Source: Nannocystis sp. RBIL2 (GTDB taxonomy: Bacteria > Myxococcota_A > Polyangia > Nannocystales > Nannocystaceae). Taken from it: 64,000 nt of DNA. The stretch covers positions 2,070,151 through 2,134,150 of the forward strand of contig NZ_JAPNJW010000002.1 in the NCBI RefSeq assembly GCF_026626745.1, given 5' to 3'. Made by a program: the position numbers and the translations under genes. The notes under the pieces are model-generated. The model ran no database searches. It was not told the DNA's origin and saw only the letters and a program-made list of their open reading frames with translations. Below are positions 18,041 to 26,361 of the stretch, piece after piece. Each line of letters starts with the position of its first letter. The stretch's first letter is position 1.

Positions 18041-18472
18041 TCACGGCGGATACAGCGCCGACGGGCTCGCACACGGCGCCGCCAGCGTCAGCGAGAACGT
18101 CAGCGTGTGCGCCGGAAACTCCGTCAGCTCGACGAGCCCGGCAGGCTCGGGCGCCGCATCGAGGCCGCACAGGAGCCCGTCACCGTCGACGTCGAGCCAG
18201 GCGTACAGCACGAGCCCCTCGCCGTCGTCGATCGGCACCAGCGTCTCCCACGCGACGGCCCCCGGGCGCTCGAGCTCCAGCGCGTCGAACCGCCCGAGCG
18301 GCGTCGCCAGCTCGCCCGCCCCGCGCGACGCGTGGTGCAGCTCGAGCATCACCCGCCCCTCGCTCGCACCCGGCGCCACCACCTCGCCGGTCAGCGCCAC
18401 CTCGTAGAGGCGCACGTCCTCGTTGATGCAGCCGGCCAGCACCGCCAGCGCCAACCATCGTCGCCCGCTCAT
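18041..18472 (-). CDS. Small lipoprotein
   Basis: This 143-residue protein has a lipoprotein signal (LALAVLAGC, Cys about 16) and a beta-rich body. It includes a DVDGDGLLCG segment that resembles a calcium-type Asp-rich loop. The start ATG 18472 overlaps the stop of the upstream outer-membrane-like gene (18469), giving an ATGA junction and suggesting coupled translation and a shared envelope role. Function not recognised. Confidence 0.75.
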   Translation of the reverse strand: MSGRRWLALAVLAGCINEDVRLYEVALTGEVVAPGASEGRVMLELHHASRGAGELATPLGRFDALELERPGAVAWETLVPIDDGEGLVLYAWLDVDGDGLLCGLDAAPEPAGLVELTEFPAHTLTFSLTLAAPCASPSALYPP

Positions 18473-19155
18473 CGCGCTCCTCCTCCGAAGGCCAGCCCCA
18501 GGTGAAAGCCCGGGATCGACGGAGTCTTGCTCGGCGCGTCGTACCACGCGAGGTCGACCCCGAGCTCGAGCCCGACCTCGCGCGTGATCGCCACCGCCAG
18601 CCCGATCGTCGCCCGCGGCAGCCACTCGTGGCGGAACGACAGGTCGCGCGACGTCCCCGCCGCCGTGATCACCGTCGTGCGGTCGGTCAGCAGCGTGTGC
18701 GACGTCCCCAGCATCACGTACGGCGCCACCCGACCGGTCGGAAAGGCCATGCGGATCCGCAGCTCCGCGTTCGGCCCGCGGCGCGCCAGCTCGCCGGTCT
18801 GGATCAGCCAGCCGAGCAGCAGCTCGCCGGTCACGCGCAGCCGCTTGCGATCGACCCACCGCAGCGCCAGCACGGCCGCCGGGCGAAACCGGCGGAAGCG
18901 CGCCATCTCGAGGTCCGCCCCGACCGTCAGCGCCCGCGGTCCCACGCCCACCTGCCCGCGCGCGCCGAGCCACGGGTAGCCGCCGGACACCGCCGCAGCC
19001 CACGTCCGCGCGTGCGAGCCGCCGCCCACCACGTCGAACACCGCCGCCTCGGCGAAGCGGACCGGCCGCACCGCCCGCTCGGCCGCGGGCGTCGTCTCCG
19101 CGCCCGGCAGCCCGCTCGTCGCCGTCAGCAGCGCACACAGCCCCAGCCCGATCAT
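18469..19155 (-). CDS. Putative outer-membrane beta-barrel-like protein
   Basis: This 228-residue protein has a signal peptide (about 1-19, MIGLGLCALLTATSGLPGA). It then shows repeated alternating hydrophobic/polar strands with Gly and aromatic residues, as in small outer-membrane barrels (for example VTGELLLGWL, VAPYVMLGTSHTLL, VGLELGVDLAWYD, and the final FHLGLAFGGGAR). No specific family is recognised. It is coupled to the lipoprotein gene downstream. The start codon lies inside the first copy of a 176-bp tandem duplication. Confidence 0.65.
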   Translation of the reverse strand: MIGLGLCALLTATSGLPGAETTPAAERAVRPVRFAEAAVFDVVGGGSHARTWAAAVSGGYPWLGARGQVGVGPRALTVGADLEMARFRRFRPAAVLALRWVDRKRLRVTGELLLGWLIQTGELARRGPNAELRIRMAFPTGRVAPYVMLGTSHTLLTDRTTVITAAGTSRDLSFRHEWLPRATIGLAVAITREVGLELGVDLAWYDAPSKTPSIPGFHLGLAFGGGAR

Positions 19156-19502
19156 GTCGTCGCCTCCATCGCCATGCCCCGCGAGACATGCTCAAAAGGG
19201 CATGTCGTGAATGACATGGCACATAAGCCATGCGCGTCTCGCCATGTCCTCGAACGTCCAGCGCGCCGGGCGGCCCGCCGTACGGGGCACGGCGGATTCC
19301 GCCGCGCACCGGCCTGGCCGAGCCACATCATGCCATCGCCTCCGTCGCCATGACCCGCGAGACATGCTCATAAGGGCATGTCGCGGTGAACATGGTACAA
19401 AAGACATGCTCTTCTCGACATGTCCTCGAGTATCCGGCGCGCCGGGAGCCCCGTCGTACGGAACACGGCGGAGTCCGCCCCGCACCGCCGCGGGCCGCCC
19501 GC
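19151..19502. repeat. 176-bp tandem duplication carrying two 6-unit CATG-14 arrays
   Basis: 19151-19326 and 19327-19502 are diverged copies of each other. Both begin ATCATG and proceed through a six-unit CATG-14 array (units at 19173-19256 and 19349-19432, offset exactly 176 bp) and a shared GC-rich segment containing GGCGCGCCGGG-like sequence. The units themselves differ between copies at the N4 and flanks. The gap 19156-19578 has no gene. Confidence 0.85.
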
Positions 19503-19537
19503 GGCGCTCTGTCGGCGCCAGGCGGGGGCCGCCACGC

Positions 19538-19579
19538 CATGTCCCCTCGGACATGCCTCAAAAGACAGCCGATGCCGCT
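19538..19579. repeat. Three CATG-14 units abutting the amidohydrolase stop
   Basis: Units at 19538, 19552 and 19566 in exact register, the first reading CATGTCCCCTCGGA. The third unit ends at the first base of the amidohydrolase stop codon (19579, minus strand). Confidence 0.8.
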
Positions 19580-20589
19580 CACAGCTCGGGCTCCGGGACC
19601 GCGAACACGCGCGCGAAGTTGCCGGCCAGCACCGCGCGCGCCTCCGCGGCCGAGTAGTCGGCGGCGGCCATCGCCGCGACCGTGCGCTCCAGGTACTCGG
19701 CGACGAACCCCGGGCTCTGCGGCCCGTCGCTGCCGTAGATGATGCGGTCCGTCAGCCCGGCCGCGCGCATGTCGGCCATCGCCTGCCGGAGGTTCTCGCC
19801 GGTCGGGTCGGAGCCCTTGCTGCCGAGCGCCGACGGCTCGAGGTACACGTTGTCGAAGCGCCTCGCCAGATCGATGCAGGTCGCCAGCGCCCCGGGCCGC
19901 CGGTCCTCGAAGTCGTAGCCGAGGTGGCCGAGGATGAAGATCGCCCCGGGGTGGGCCGCGATCGCCGGCTCGAGGTACGCCGGGTCGGTGTACGCCGGCT
20001 CCTGCGCCGTGCCAGGGAACGGGCTCGTCCCGGTGTGCAGGTACACCGGCTTCTTCAGCTCCGCCGCCAGCGCGTAGATCCCGAAGAAGCGCGGATCATC
20101 CATGCGGAACTGCTGGTGCGCGTGCGCCAGCTTGATCCCGACCATCCCCGGAGCCATCAACGCCGCGCGCAGCGCCGCCAGCTGCTCGGCCCCGTCCTCG
20201 TTCCAGCGATCGACGCGCAGGCTCGCCAGCCCGTAGAAGCGCCGCGGATCGTGAGCGACATCGGCGATCACGTCCTCGTTGGCCGCGATGCCGACGGTCC
20301 GCGGCGCGTAGATGGCCAGCAGCGTCCCCACGCTCACCCCCGCCCGGTCCATCTCGTCGAGGATCCCGGCCGGCGAGAGCACGCCCCCCGCCGCCTTGTC
20401 GGGCCGCAGATCGATCGGGAACGGGAACCGCGAGCTCAGGAACTCCTGGGTCTCCGGCGGAATGCTGTCCCAGTCGCCCGGGTGCAGGTGCATGTCGATC
20501 ACCGGCATGCGCTCCCCGGCGTACACCACCCCGAGCTCCTCGTCGGCACAGCTCACCAGCGCGACCACGACCAGCGAAGACCATCGCAT
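19579..20589 (-). CDS. Amidohydrolase-family (amidohydrolase 2) lipoprotein
   Basis: This 336-residue protein is read from ATG 20589 (GTG 20598 would add three residues). The N-terminus is a lipoprotein signal (VVVALVSCADEE). The body is a metal-dependent TIM-barrel hydrolase of the amidohydrolase-2 superfamily. It shows the N-terminal DMHLH metal motif, His in YLHTGTSPF, His in FILGHLGYD, and the late catalytic Asp in IIYGSDGP. This family includes decarboxylases and hydrolases of small carboxylates or lactones; the substrate cannot be read from sequence. An extracytoplasmic, membrane-anchored location is unusual for the family. Confidence 0.82.
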   Translation of the reverse strand: MRWSSLVVVALVSCADEELGVVYAGERMPVIDMHLHPGDWDSIPPETQEFLSSRFPFPIDLRPDKAAGGVLSPAGILDEMDRAGVSVGTLLAIYAPRTVGIAANEDVIADVAHDPRRFYGLASLRVDRWNEDGAEQLAALRAALMAPGMVGIKLAHAHQQFRMDDPRFFGIYALAAELKKPVYLHTGTSPFPGTAQEPAYTDPAYLEPAIAAHPGAIFILGHLGYDFEDRRPGALATCIDLARRFDNVYLEPSALGSKGSDPTGENLRQAMADMRAAGLTDRIIYGSDGPQSPGFVAEYLERTVAAMAAADYSAAEARAVLAGNFARVFAVPEPEL

Positions 20590-21021
20590 CGCAGCCACCT
20601 ATATCAGGCGCCGCCGCCCCGCCCCGCCTCTCCAGCGTGCGCCCACACGCCCGCCCCCGACGCGAAATTTTAATAAAGGGGGTGACGAGGCCTCGCGGCG
20701 AATCACGAGCGGGCAGAAAAACGACGCTCGCGACGCCGTGCTCGCCGGCACTCCGATCGCGGAGCCGGGCGTGCTCCGTGACGCGCGACCGATGGCTTTG
20801 CCGGCCACCCGAGAGCTCGTCGGCACGTCGTCCCTGGCGACGCTCCGCGGTAGGCCGGATCCTCCAAGCGACCGCCGCGGGGCTTCAGCGTGACGCTGGG
20901 CCCGCGCGCCGAGCACCCTTTCGAGAAACCACCACAGTCCCGCTTACACGATCGCTGGCACGCCCTCGCTACTCGCGCCGTCCTGTCAGATCGGCCCACC
21001 CCGGCTCTACGCTCCCTGGCG
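20590..21021. other. 432-bp divergent intergenic region
   Basis: No gene seen. It separates the divergent amidohydrolase and the following membrane-anchored protein. Visible elements are an AT-rich stretch (GAAATTTTAATAAAGG, 20662-20677) that may hold a promoter, and a 13-bp palindrome CAGCGTGACGCTG at 20886-20898. CATG-14 units are absent here, unlike in most gaps. Confidence 0.5.
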
Positions 21022-21705
21022 ATGCGGAAGTCGCTCGCGTTCGTCCTGCTCGTGCTCGTCGCTCTCGGCGCGTGGTGGTCGACGCGGTCGGCCCCGCCCG
21101 CGGCCGAGGCAGCGATCGCGGCGTCGTCCCCCGCCCGACCGATCGCCGAGGCAGCCGAGCGGCGGACCCGGCTCGACGACGCCGAGCCCGAACGAGCCCG
21201 TCGCCTGCGCGACGGCGCGGCCCGGCGCGCGACCATGCAGCGACAGATCGTCGACGCCATGGCCGCGCGCGAAGCTGCCGTCGCCGCGCGGCCGGACGCC
21301 GAGCCCGGCGATCCCGACTCCAAGCGCGGCGGCAAGGCACGCGCTCAGCCGGCCGACGACACCCCCGCCGACGCCATCCTCGATCGCACCGGCAACCACG
21401 GCTACCTCACCGGCGTGCTGAGCCGCGACCTCATGCCGCTGGTCGACGAGTGTCACGCGCTCGTCCGCGAGGAGCACCCCGATCTCGCCGGCATGCTCGT
21501 GCTCGACCTCGAGATCCTCGGCGACGAGGACATCGGCGGCGTCGTCAACACCTTCGAGCCCGGCAAGGGCAACGAGATCGACGAGCCGGCCCTGCTCGAG
21601 TGCGTGCGCGAGTCGCTGCTCGCCACCACCCTGCCCCCGCCCGAACAGGGCGGCCGCGACGCCATCTCGCTGTCGATGCGCTTCGACCCGCCCGCCCCCG
21701 AGTGA
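21022..21705 (+). CDS. Membrane-anchored periplasmic protein with AgmX/PglI-like C-terminal domain
   Basis: This 227-residue protein is read from ATG 21022. An N-terminal membrane anchor (about 2-17) precedes an Arg/Glu/Ala-rich, probably helical stalk. The C-terminal part (about 125-225) follows the pattern of the AgmX/PglI C-terminal domain. That pattern has a conserved Cys early (VDECHALV), a central L..D.EI stretch, a second Cys (LLECVRESL) and a closing PPEQGG segment; the two cysteines may pair. The domain occurs in Myxococcota gliding and envelope proteins. Role unknown. Confidence 0.65.
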   Translation: MRKSLAFVLLVLVALGAWWSTRSAPPAAEAAIAASSPARPIAEAAERRTRLDDAEPERARRLRDGAARRATMQRQIVDAMAAREAAVAARPDAEPGDPDSKRGGKARAQPADDTPADAILDRTGNHGYLTGVLSRDLMPLVDECHALVREEHPDLAGMLVLDLEILGDEDIGGVVNTFEPGKGNEIDEPALLECVRESLLATTLPPPEQGGRDAISLSMRFDPPAPE

Positions 21706-21722
21706 CGCCGGAAGGGCGCACA

Positions 21723-22149
21723 TCTTGGCCCTGCGAACACGTCCTTCGACCATCTCGCGGCTCCATGCCCACACGTCCGTCCGCTACACGGCTGGCGCTT
21801 CGAACCTGTCCTTTCAAAAACGTCTAGTGCCCCCGCGTTCTCGCTCCCCCCTGCCGCAGTTGCCGGCGCTTCACCGCATGGCCCTGAGAACATGTCCGTT
21901 CGACCACATCACACCTGGCACCCGCTCACTCAGCCCGCATTCGCCCGCCTCACTGTCTGGCTATTCAGACATGTCCATTCAACCACCTCGCCCTGAGCTC
22001 CCGCTCACTCCTGCCCGCACGTTCGCAAGCCGCACTGTCTGACTCTGCGAACATGTCCCTTCGACCACCTGGACCCCTGAGCCCCGCCCGCCCTTGCCCG
22101 CAGCTTCGTCCCGCCGCGCGGCATAGCGCTGCGAACATGACCGTCCGCG
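21723..22149. repeat. Longer-period repeat cluster built on CATG-14 pairs
   Basis: The 451-bp gap 21706-22156 holds no gene. Copies of a roughly 30-bp phrase CTGCGAACATGTCC followed by TTCGACCAC recur near 21731, 21883, 21962, 22043 and 22127, about 80-150 bp apart. Where two units touch, the CATG spacing is again 14 bp (21877/21891, 22122/22136). The local variant uses AA before CATG and CGACC after the loop. Confidence 0.75.
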
Positions 22150-22156
22150 CCGGAGT

Positions 22157-23335
22157 TCACGCCAGCAGGTCGGCCGCGACCGCGTCGTGCCAGTACCAGC
22201 GGCCGGGCGCGATCCGCAAGATCCGCCCCGCCTCGCTCCACTCGAGGTTGCCGCGCGCCACTTGCCGGCGGGTGCGGTGCTCGATCCACTCGCGCGTCAC
22301 CGCCGGGAAGCGGCGCAGGTACGCCGCCACGTCGAGCCCCCGGAGGTCGCGCAGGCCCGTCCACAGCCCCTCGATAGCGGCCGCCTCCGGCGTCAGGCGC
22401 TCCGCCTCCGCCGGCGTGCTCGGGTCCTTCGCCCACGTCGGCAGCCCGCGCACGTTGCCCCGGCGCAGCACCGACCCGTCGGCGAAGTAGCGGGCAGAGT
22501 GAGCCGAGGGGCCGAGCCCCAGGTAGTCCTGCCACGTCCAGTACAGCAGGTTGTGCCGCGCCTCCGCCCCGGCGCGCGCGTAGCTGGCCACCTCGTAGTG
22601 CTGCAGCCCCGCCCCCGTCAGCGCCTCCTCGGCGGCGGCCAGCATGTCGGCCTGGTGGTCGCTGTCGGGCAGGCGTCGCTTGCCCCGGCGAACCAGCGTG
22701 GGCCACGGCGTATCGGCCTCGATCGTCAGCGCATACACCGACACGTGCTCGGCCCCCGCCTCGGTCAGGCGCGCGACGTCGGCGCGCACCCCCGCGGCGG
22801 TTTGCCCCGGCCAGCCGACGATCAAGTCCGCGCTGACGCGCAGGCCCACCGCCGCCGCCGCCGCGATCGACGCCAGCGCCTGAGCCGGCGAGTGGACCCG
22901 CCCCAGAGTGTGCAGCCCCTCCGCCTCGGTGCTCTGCGTCCCGAGCGACACCCGCGTGCCGCCGATCGCCCGCACCGCCGCGTACAGGGCCTCGTCACCG
23001 TGCTCGGGGTTCACCTCGATCGTGAACTCCGCCGTCCCGGCCCCCGGAAACCGCCGCGCCAGCCACTCGCCGAGGCTCGCCAGGCCCGTCGGTCCGAGCA
23101 GGCTCGGCGTCCCGCCGCCGAGGTACACAGTGGACCATGTCGCATCGGACATGTCCACATCGCCATGTCCTTCAGAACCTGTCCAATCCGCCAGCTCCGC
23201 TGCCCGCCCGCTCACCTCGCGCTCGAGCCCCGCCAGGAACCCCTCGGTGTCCGGCGCGCGCCCGACCTGGAAGTCGAAGTCGCAGTACGGGCAGGCCCGG
23301 GCGCAGAACGGCACGTGAATGTAGATCCCGCGCAT
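22157..23335 (-). CDS. hemW: Radical SAM heme chaperone HemW
   Basis: This 392-residue radical SAM protein is of the HemN-like, HemW branch. The N-terminal cluster motif CARACPYC follows YIHVPFC-type sequence, then GGGTPSLL, VNPEH and the DLIVGWPGQT signatures; the HemW C-terminal domain ends the protein. HemW is thought to bind heme and deliver it to respiratory proteins, and is often misannotated as coproporphyrinogen oxidase. Residues about 50-68, just before the GGGTPS motif, are extra compared with the family and are encoded by a four-unit CATG-14 array (23136-23191). Confidence 0.9.
   Translation of the reverse strand: MRGIYIHVPFCARACPYCDFDFQVGRAPDTEGFLAGLEREVSGRAAELADWTGSEGHGDVDMSDATWSTVYLGGGTPSLLGPTGLASLGEWLARRFPGAGTAEFTIEVNPEHGDEALYAAVRAIGGTRVSLGTQSTEAEGLHTLGRVHSPAQALASIAAAAAVGLRVSADLIVGWPGQTAAGVRADVARLTEAGAEHVSVYALTIEADTPWPTLVRRGKRRLPDSDHQADMLAAAEEALTGAGLQHYEVASYARAGAEARHNLLYWTWQDYLGLGPSAHSARYFADGSVLRRGNVRGLPTWAKDPSTPAEAERLTPEAAAIEGLWTGLRDLRGLDVAAYLRRFPAVTREWIEHRTRRQVARGNLEWSEAGRILRIAPGRWYWHDAVAADLLA
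23136..23191. repeat. Four CATG-14 units inside hemW
   Basis: Units at 23136, 23150, 23164 and 23178 in exact register, with a degenerate CAGC at 23192. On the minus strand they encode a Asp/Gly/Ser-rich stretch (DWTGSEGHGDVDMSDATW) in a loop preceding a conserved motif. The stretch has no counterpart in typical HemW. Confidence 0.88.
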
Positions 23336-23571
23336 CTACGGCCCCCTCCAGGCGAGCGGCCCCGCCGCCTCGATCGCGCCAGCGCCGGCCGCCTGGAGCT
23401 CAACCATGCCTCGGCCGAACGAGCTCGCCAGCGGGCAGCACCGCGACGCGCGGGCTGCGGCTCGAACGACCCGCGGCCGCATGCCCCGAGCGAACGCCGC
23501 GCCCGCGGACCTCGCGCCCCGCGCCACGCGCCGGCCGGGCGAAGTGCCCGCTCGGCGGACCCAGCAGCGAA

Positions 23572-23733
23572 CCTGTCCCAGACGACATGCCCGAGCCGAC
23601 ACACTCGAACACACCGGCTCCGCGCCTACTCGACGGCCGAGGCCGCCCACCTGCCCCGAGGGACATGCCCGGACTGACATGCCCCGGCGAACATGCCCTC
23701 TCGGACATGCCCTCTCGGACATGCCCGGGCCCC
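23572..23733. repeat. CATG-14 arrays between hemW and the Thg1-like gene
   Basis: A short run at 23572, 23586 and 23600 is followed by six full units at 23650, 23664, 23678, 23692, 23706 and 23720. Two adjacent units (23692 and 23706) are identical (CATGCCCTCTCGGA), suggesting recent unit duplication. The array ends five bases before the stop codon of the downstream minus-strand gene. The rest of the gap 23336-23738 shows no gene. Confidence 0.88.
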
Positions 23734-23738
23734 GCCGA

Positions 23739-24452
23739 TCACACGTCGGAGACGAGCGCGGCGAAGTCGGCGCCGTGGGGGACATCGTCGTAGAGCTCGA
23801 CCCCGCCGTCGGCGCGGAAGCGGGCCGCGACGCCGCGCCACCACCAGTGGGGCAGCGTCTCGAGGTCGATGCCGGCCGAGCGGAGCAGGCTGGCCTGGGC
23901 CTCGACGGTCTCGAGGCTGGACGGGTGGAACGGCTGGCCGAGGCCGCGCATCTGCAGGCCGAGGCGGCGGGACGAGCGGAGCGGCGTCGCCTCCTCGAGC
24001 CACTCTTGCGCCGACACGAAGGCGCGGCGGGCGATGCCGATGTCGGGGAACTCGAAGATGTGCCCGTGGACCACCAGCTCCTCGCCGAGCAGCACCGCCA
24101 GGCGGGCCGAGTACATCGACAGCAGCTGCTCGTAGACCGCCAGCGAGCTGCCCATGCGCGACACCGCGTCGGCGCGGACCAGGGCCACCACCTCTTCGGC
24201 GCTGGCGTAGGCGAACGACACGTTGTGCGACTGCAGCAGGCCGATGCCGGCGCGCACCGTGAGGCGGGCGAGCTCCGAGTCGAGGGGGTCGTTGGCGCGG
24301 GCGCGCATCTCCAGCAGGCGGGCCACGCCCTCGGGGCGCGGCGCGAACTGCATCACCAGACGGAACCCGGGCATCGGCTCGTGATCGCCGAGCACGCGGA
24401 AGGCGGAGAACTTACCCCAGGTGTGATTGCCTTGGACCTCGACGCTGTGCAT
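23739..24452 (-). CDS. Thg1-like (tRNA-His guanylyltransferase-like) protein, probably catalytically altered
   Basis: This 237-residue protein shows the order of elements of the Thg1/TLP reverse-polymerase family: a NDPLDSEL segment (compare kPFDerl), SFAYASAEE (compare faYtqSDE), a Ser/Met-rich helix and a HIFEFPDIG stretch (compare Fdarv..fP). The two metal-binding aspartates of active Thg1 should lie in RLDG and SDE; here they read RLVM and SAE. If the assignment is right, the protein probably lacks 3'-5' polymerase activity. It follows the kinase gene by 72 bp on the same strand. Resemblance is by pattern only. Confidence 0.5.
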   Translation of the reverse strand: MHSVEVQGNHTWGKFSAFRVLGDHEPMPGFRLVMQFAPRPEGVARLLEMRARANDPLDSELARLTVRAGIGLLQSHNVSFAYASAEEVVALVRADAVSRMGSSLAVYEQLLSMYSARLAVLLGEELVVHGHIFEFPDIGIARRAFVSAQEWLEEATPLRSSRRLGLQMRGLGQPFHPSSLETVEAQASLLRSAGIDLETLPHWWWRGVAARFRADGGVELYDDVPHGADFAALVSDV

Positions 24453-24524
24453 CGGCTTTCTCGTCTCGCCCGTCGCCCGCTTCTTGTGGTGTCGCTGCTG
24501 TCTCTGGCCTTCGGCCGCTGCGCG

Positions 24525-26114
24525 CTACTTCATCGAGAACATCGTGTACGCGACGTAGCCGAGCCCGCCGAGCCCGAACAGCACGAGGATCCACGTGATG
24601 GCCGCGCTGCCCTGCTTGGTCTGCTCGGCCATGATGCCGTGACCGAAGCTGGTGCTCGTCGCGCCCGGGTCGACCACCACCACCGGCACCGACGCCGTCG
24701 ACGTCGTCGGGTTCGGCTTGGCCGACGGCGCGCGGCCCGAGGCCAGCGAACGGTTGGCGCCGGTCGGCGGCCGGCGCGGGCCGGAGCCCATGCTCTGCGC
24801 GGCGCTCGGCGGCAGCGTCTTGTGGCGGGCCGACTGGTTCTTGCGGGCCCGACGAGCGCCGGCCACCGCCGCCGCCTCGGACGCCGCGCGCTGGCTGCGG
24901 GTCGTCGGCGCCGAGCCGGTCGCCGGCTTCTGCTGCGCCTGCGCCTGCGCCTGCGCCTGCGCCTGCTGCTGCACCTGTTGCAGCCGCTGGGCCTCGGCGA
25001 GCACCGCGTCGAGGTTGCCGATCGTCATCGACTTCTTGCTGCGCGTGTCGGACTGCGCCGGCTTGGCCCAGTCGGGCGCGTCGTCCTTCTCGGGCTGCGA
25101 GTCGAGGCGGTCGAACTGGTCGAAGTCGAGGGCCTCGTCGGCGAGGTCGTCGTAGAGGTCGTCGTAGTTGACCTCGGCCGGCGCGCCCTCGCCGAACATC
25201 TCGGACATGTAGTTCGAGAGGATGCGCGGCGTGCTGCGGATGCCGGCCTCTTCCGTGAACCGCTCGAGGTCACGGAACATGTGGTCGCAGTTCTGGTAGC
25301 GCTCGGCCGGGTCGACCTCGAGCGCCTTCATGATGATCGCCTCGAGCGCCGGCGGGAACTCGGAGTCGACGAACGTCGGCGCCGGGATGTCGCCCTCGAC
25401 GATGCGCTCCGCGACCTCCTCGGCGGCGCCGCGGAACAGTCGCCGGCTGAGGCACATCTCGTAGAGCACCACGCCGAGCGCGAAGATGTCGGCGCGCGCG
25501 TCGATCGGGTGGCCGAGCACCTGCTCCGGGGCCATGTAGGCCAGCTTGCCGGCGAACTGGCCCTCGCCGCCGCCCTGCACGCTCGCGCGCGTGGCCGCGA
25601 TGCCGAAGTCGACGATCTTGCAGGTGCCGTCGTAGCCGACGTGGATGTTGGTCGGGTTGATGTCGCGGTGGCACAGCCCGAGCAGGCGCCCGCGATCGTC
25701 GGCCCTCGAATGGACGTAGTAGAGCCCCTCGAGCGCCTGCATGATGATGCCGAGCGAGATCTGCAGCGGCAGGTGCAGCCCGGTCTTGGCCGACTTGCGC
25801 AGCACCGCCACCAGCTCCTGACCCTTCAGGAGCTCCATGGCGATGAAGTACTCGCCGCCGATCTCGCCGAGATCGTAGGTGTGCACCACGTTCTGGTGCG
25901 TGAGCGTGGCGGCGACGCGGGCCTCGTCGAGGAACATGCGCACGACGTTCGGCCGCTCGGCGAACTCCTCGCGCAACCGCTTGATCACCAGCTCCTTGGC
26001 GAAGCCCTCGATGCCGGAGTACGTGGCGCGATAGATCTCGGCCATGCCGCCGGTAGCGATGTGCTCGACCAGCACATATTTGTCGCCGAAGGGCGTTGGC
26101 TCAATGTTGCTCAA
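24525..26114 (-). CDS. Hanks-type Ser/Thr protein kinase with C-terminal membrane anchor
   Basis: This 529-residue protein has a kinase domain (about 12-290): Gly loop (IATGGMAEIYRA), VIK lysine, catalytic loop HRDINPTN, DFG, MAPEQ and a late Arg. The loop keeps the Asp but has Asn in place of the usual Lys, as is common in myxobacterial kinases. A disordered 200-residue region follows, including an Ala/Gln run (about 378-392) encoded by a hexanucleotide repeat, then a single transmembrane helix (about 505-525). The C-terminus ends outside the membrane with only a few residues, so no sensor domain is present. Start codon TTG 26114. Confidence 0.88.
   Translation of the reverse strand: MSNIEPTPFGDKYVLVEHIATGGMAEIYRATYSGIEGFAKELVIKRLREEFAERPNVVRMFLDEARVAATLTHQNVVHTYDLGEIGGEYFIAMELLKGQELVAVLRKSAKTGLHLPLQISLGIIMQALEGLYYVHSRADDRGRLLGLCHRDINPTNIHVGYDGTCKIVDFGIAATRASVQGGGEGQFAGKLAYMAPEQVLGHPIDARADIFALGVVLYEMCLSRRLFRGAAEEVAERIVEGDIPAPTFVDSEFPPALEAIIMKALEVDPAERYQNCDHMFRDLERFTEEAGIRSTPRILSNYMSEMFGEGAPAEVNYDDLYDDLADEALDFDQFDRLDSQPEKDDAPDWAKPAQSDTRSKKSMTIGNLDAVLAEAQRLQQVQQQAQAQAQAQAQQKPATGSAPTTRSQRAASEAAAVAGARRARKNQSARHKTLPPSAAQSMGSGPRRPPTGANRSLASGRAPSAKPNPTTSTASVPVVVVDPGATSTSFGHGIMAEQTKQGSAAITWILVLFGLGGLGYVAYTMFSMK
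24934..24966 (-). repeat. GCCTGC hexanucleotide tandem repeat in the kinase gene
   Basis: About five copies of a 6-bp unit encode the alternating Gln-Ala run in the kinase linker. The period is in frame, so copy changes would vary linker length. Confidence 0.8.
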
Positions 26115-26361
26115 GGCGGCCCCAGATTAACGGATCTGCGATCTGTCGCCAAGCCCCGGCGGCCCGCAGCGCCCGGCGGCCGCGGCCTCGGCGATAAAGT
26201 CGCGGCCTTGCGGGCGAAATCCCCGGCGGCGCGCGCCCGAGGCCGGCGGCTCGCGCGACGGGGACCTGCACCTGCGCCTCGGCCGCAACCGGGATCGCGC
26301 ACGCCCATTGGTAGGCGAGTGCCCACCTGTCGGCGGCGTCATCGGGGCCCAGGAAACCGCG

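Noticed and set aside
25195..25225. Repeat unit in the kinase gene near YMSEMFGEG
   Set aside because: CATCTCGGACATGTAGTTCG lacks the full 14-bp partner pattern and could be chance.
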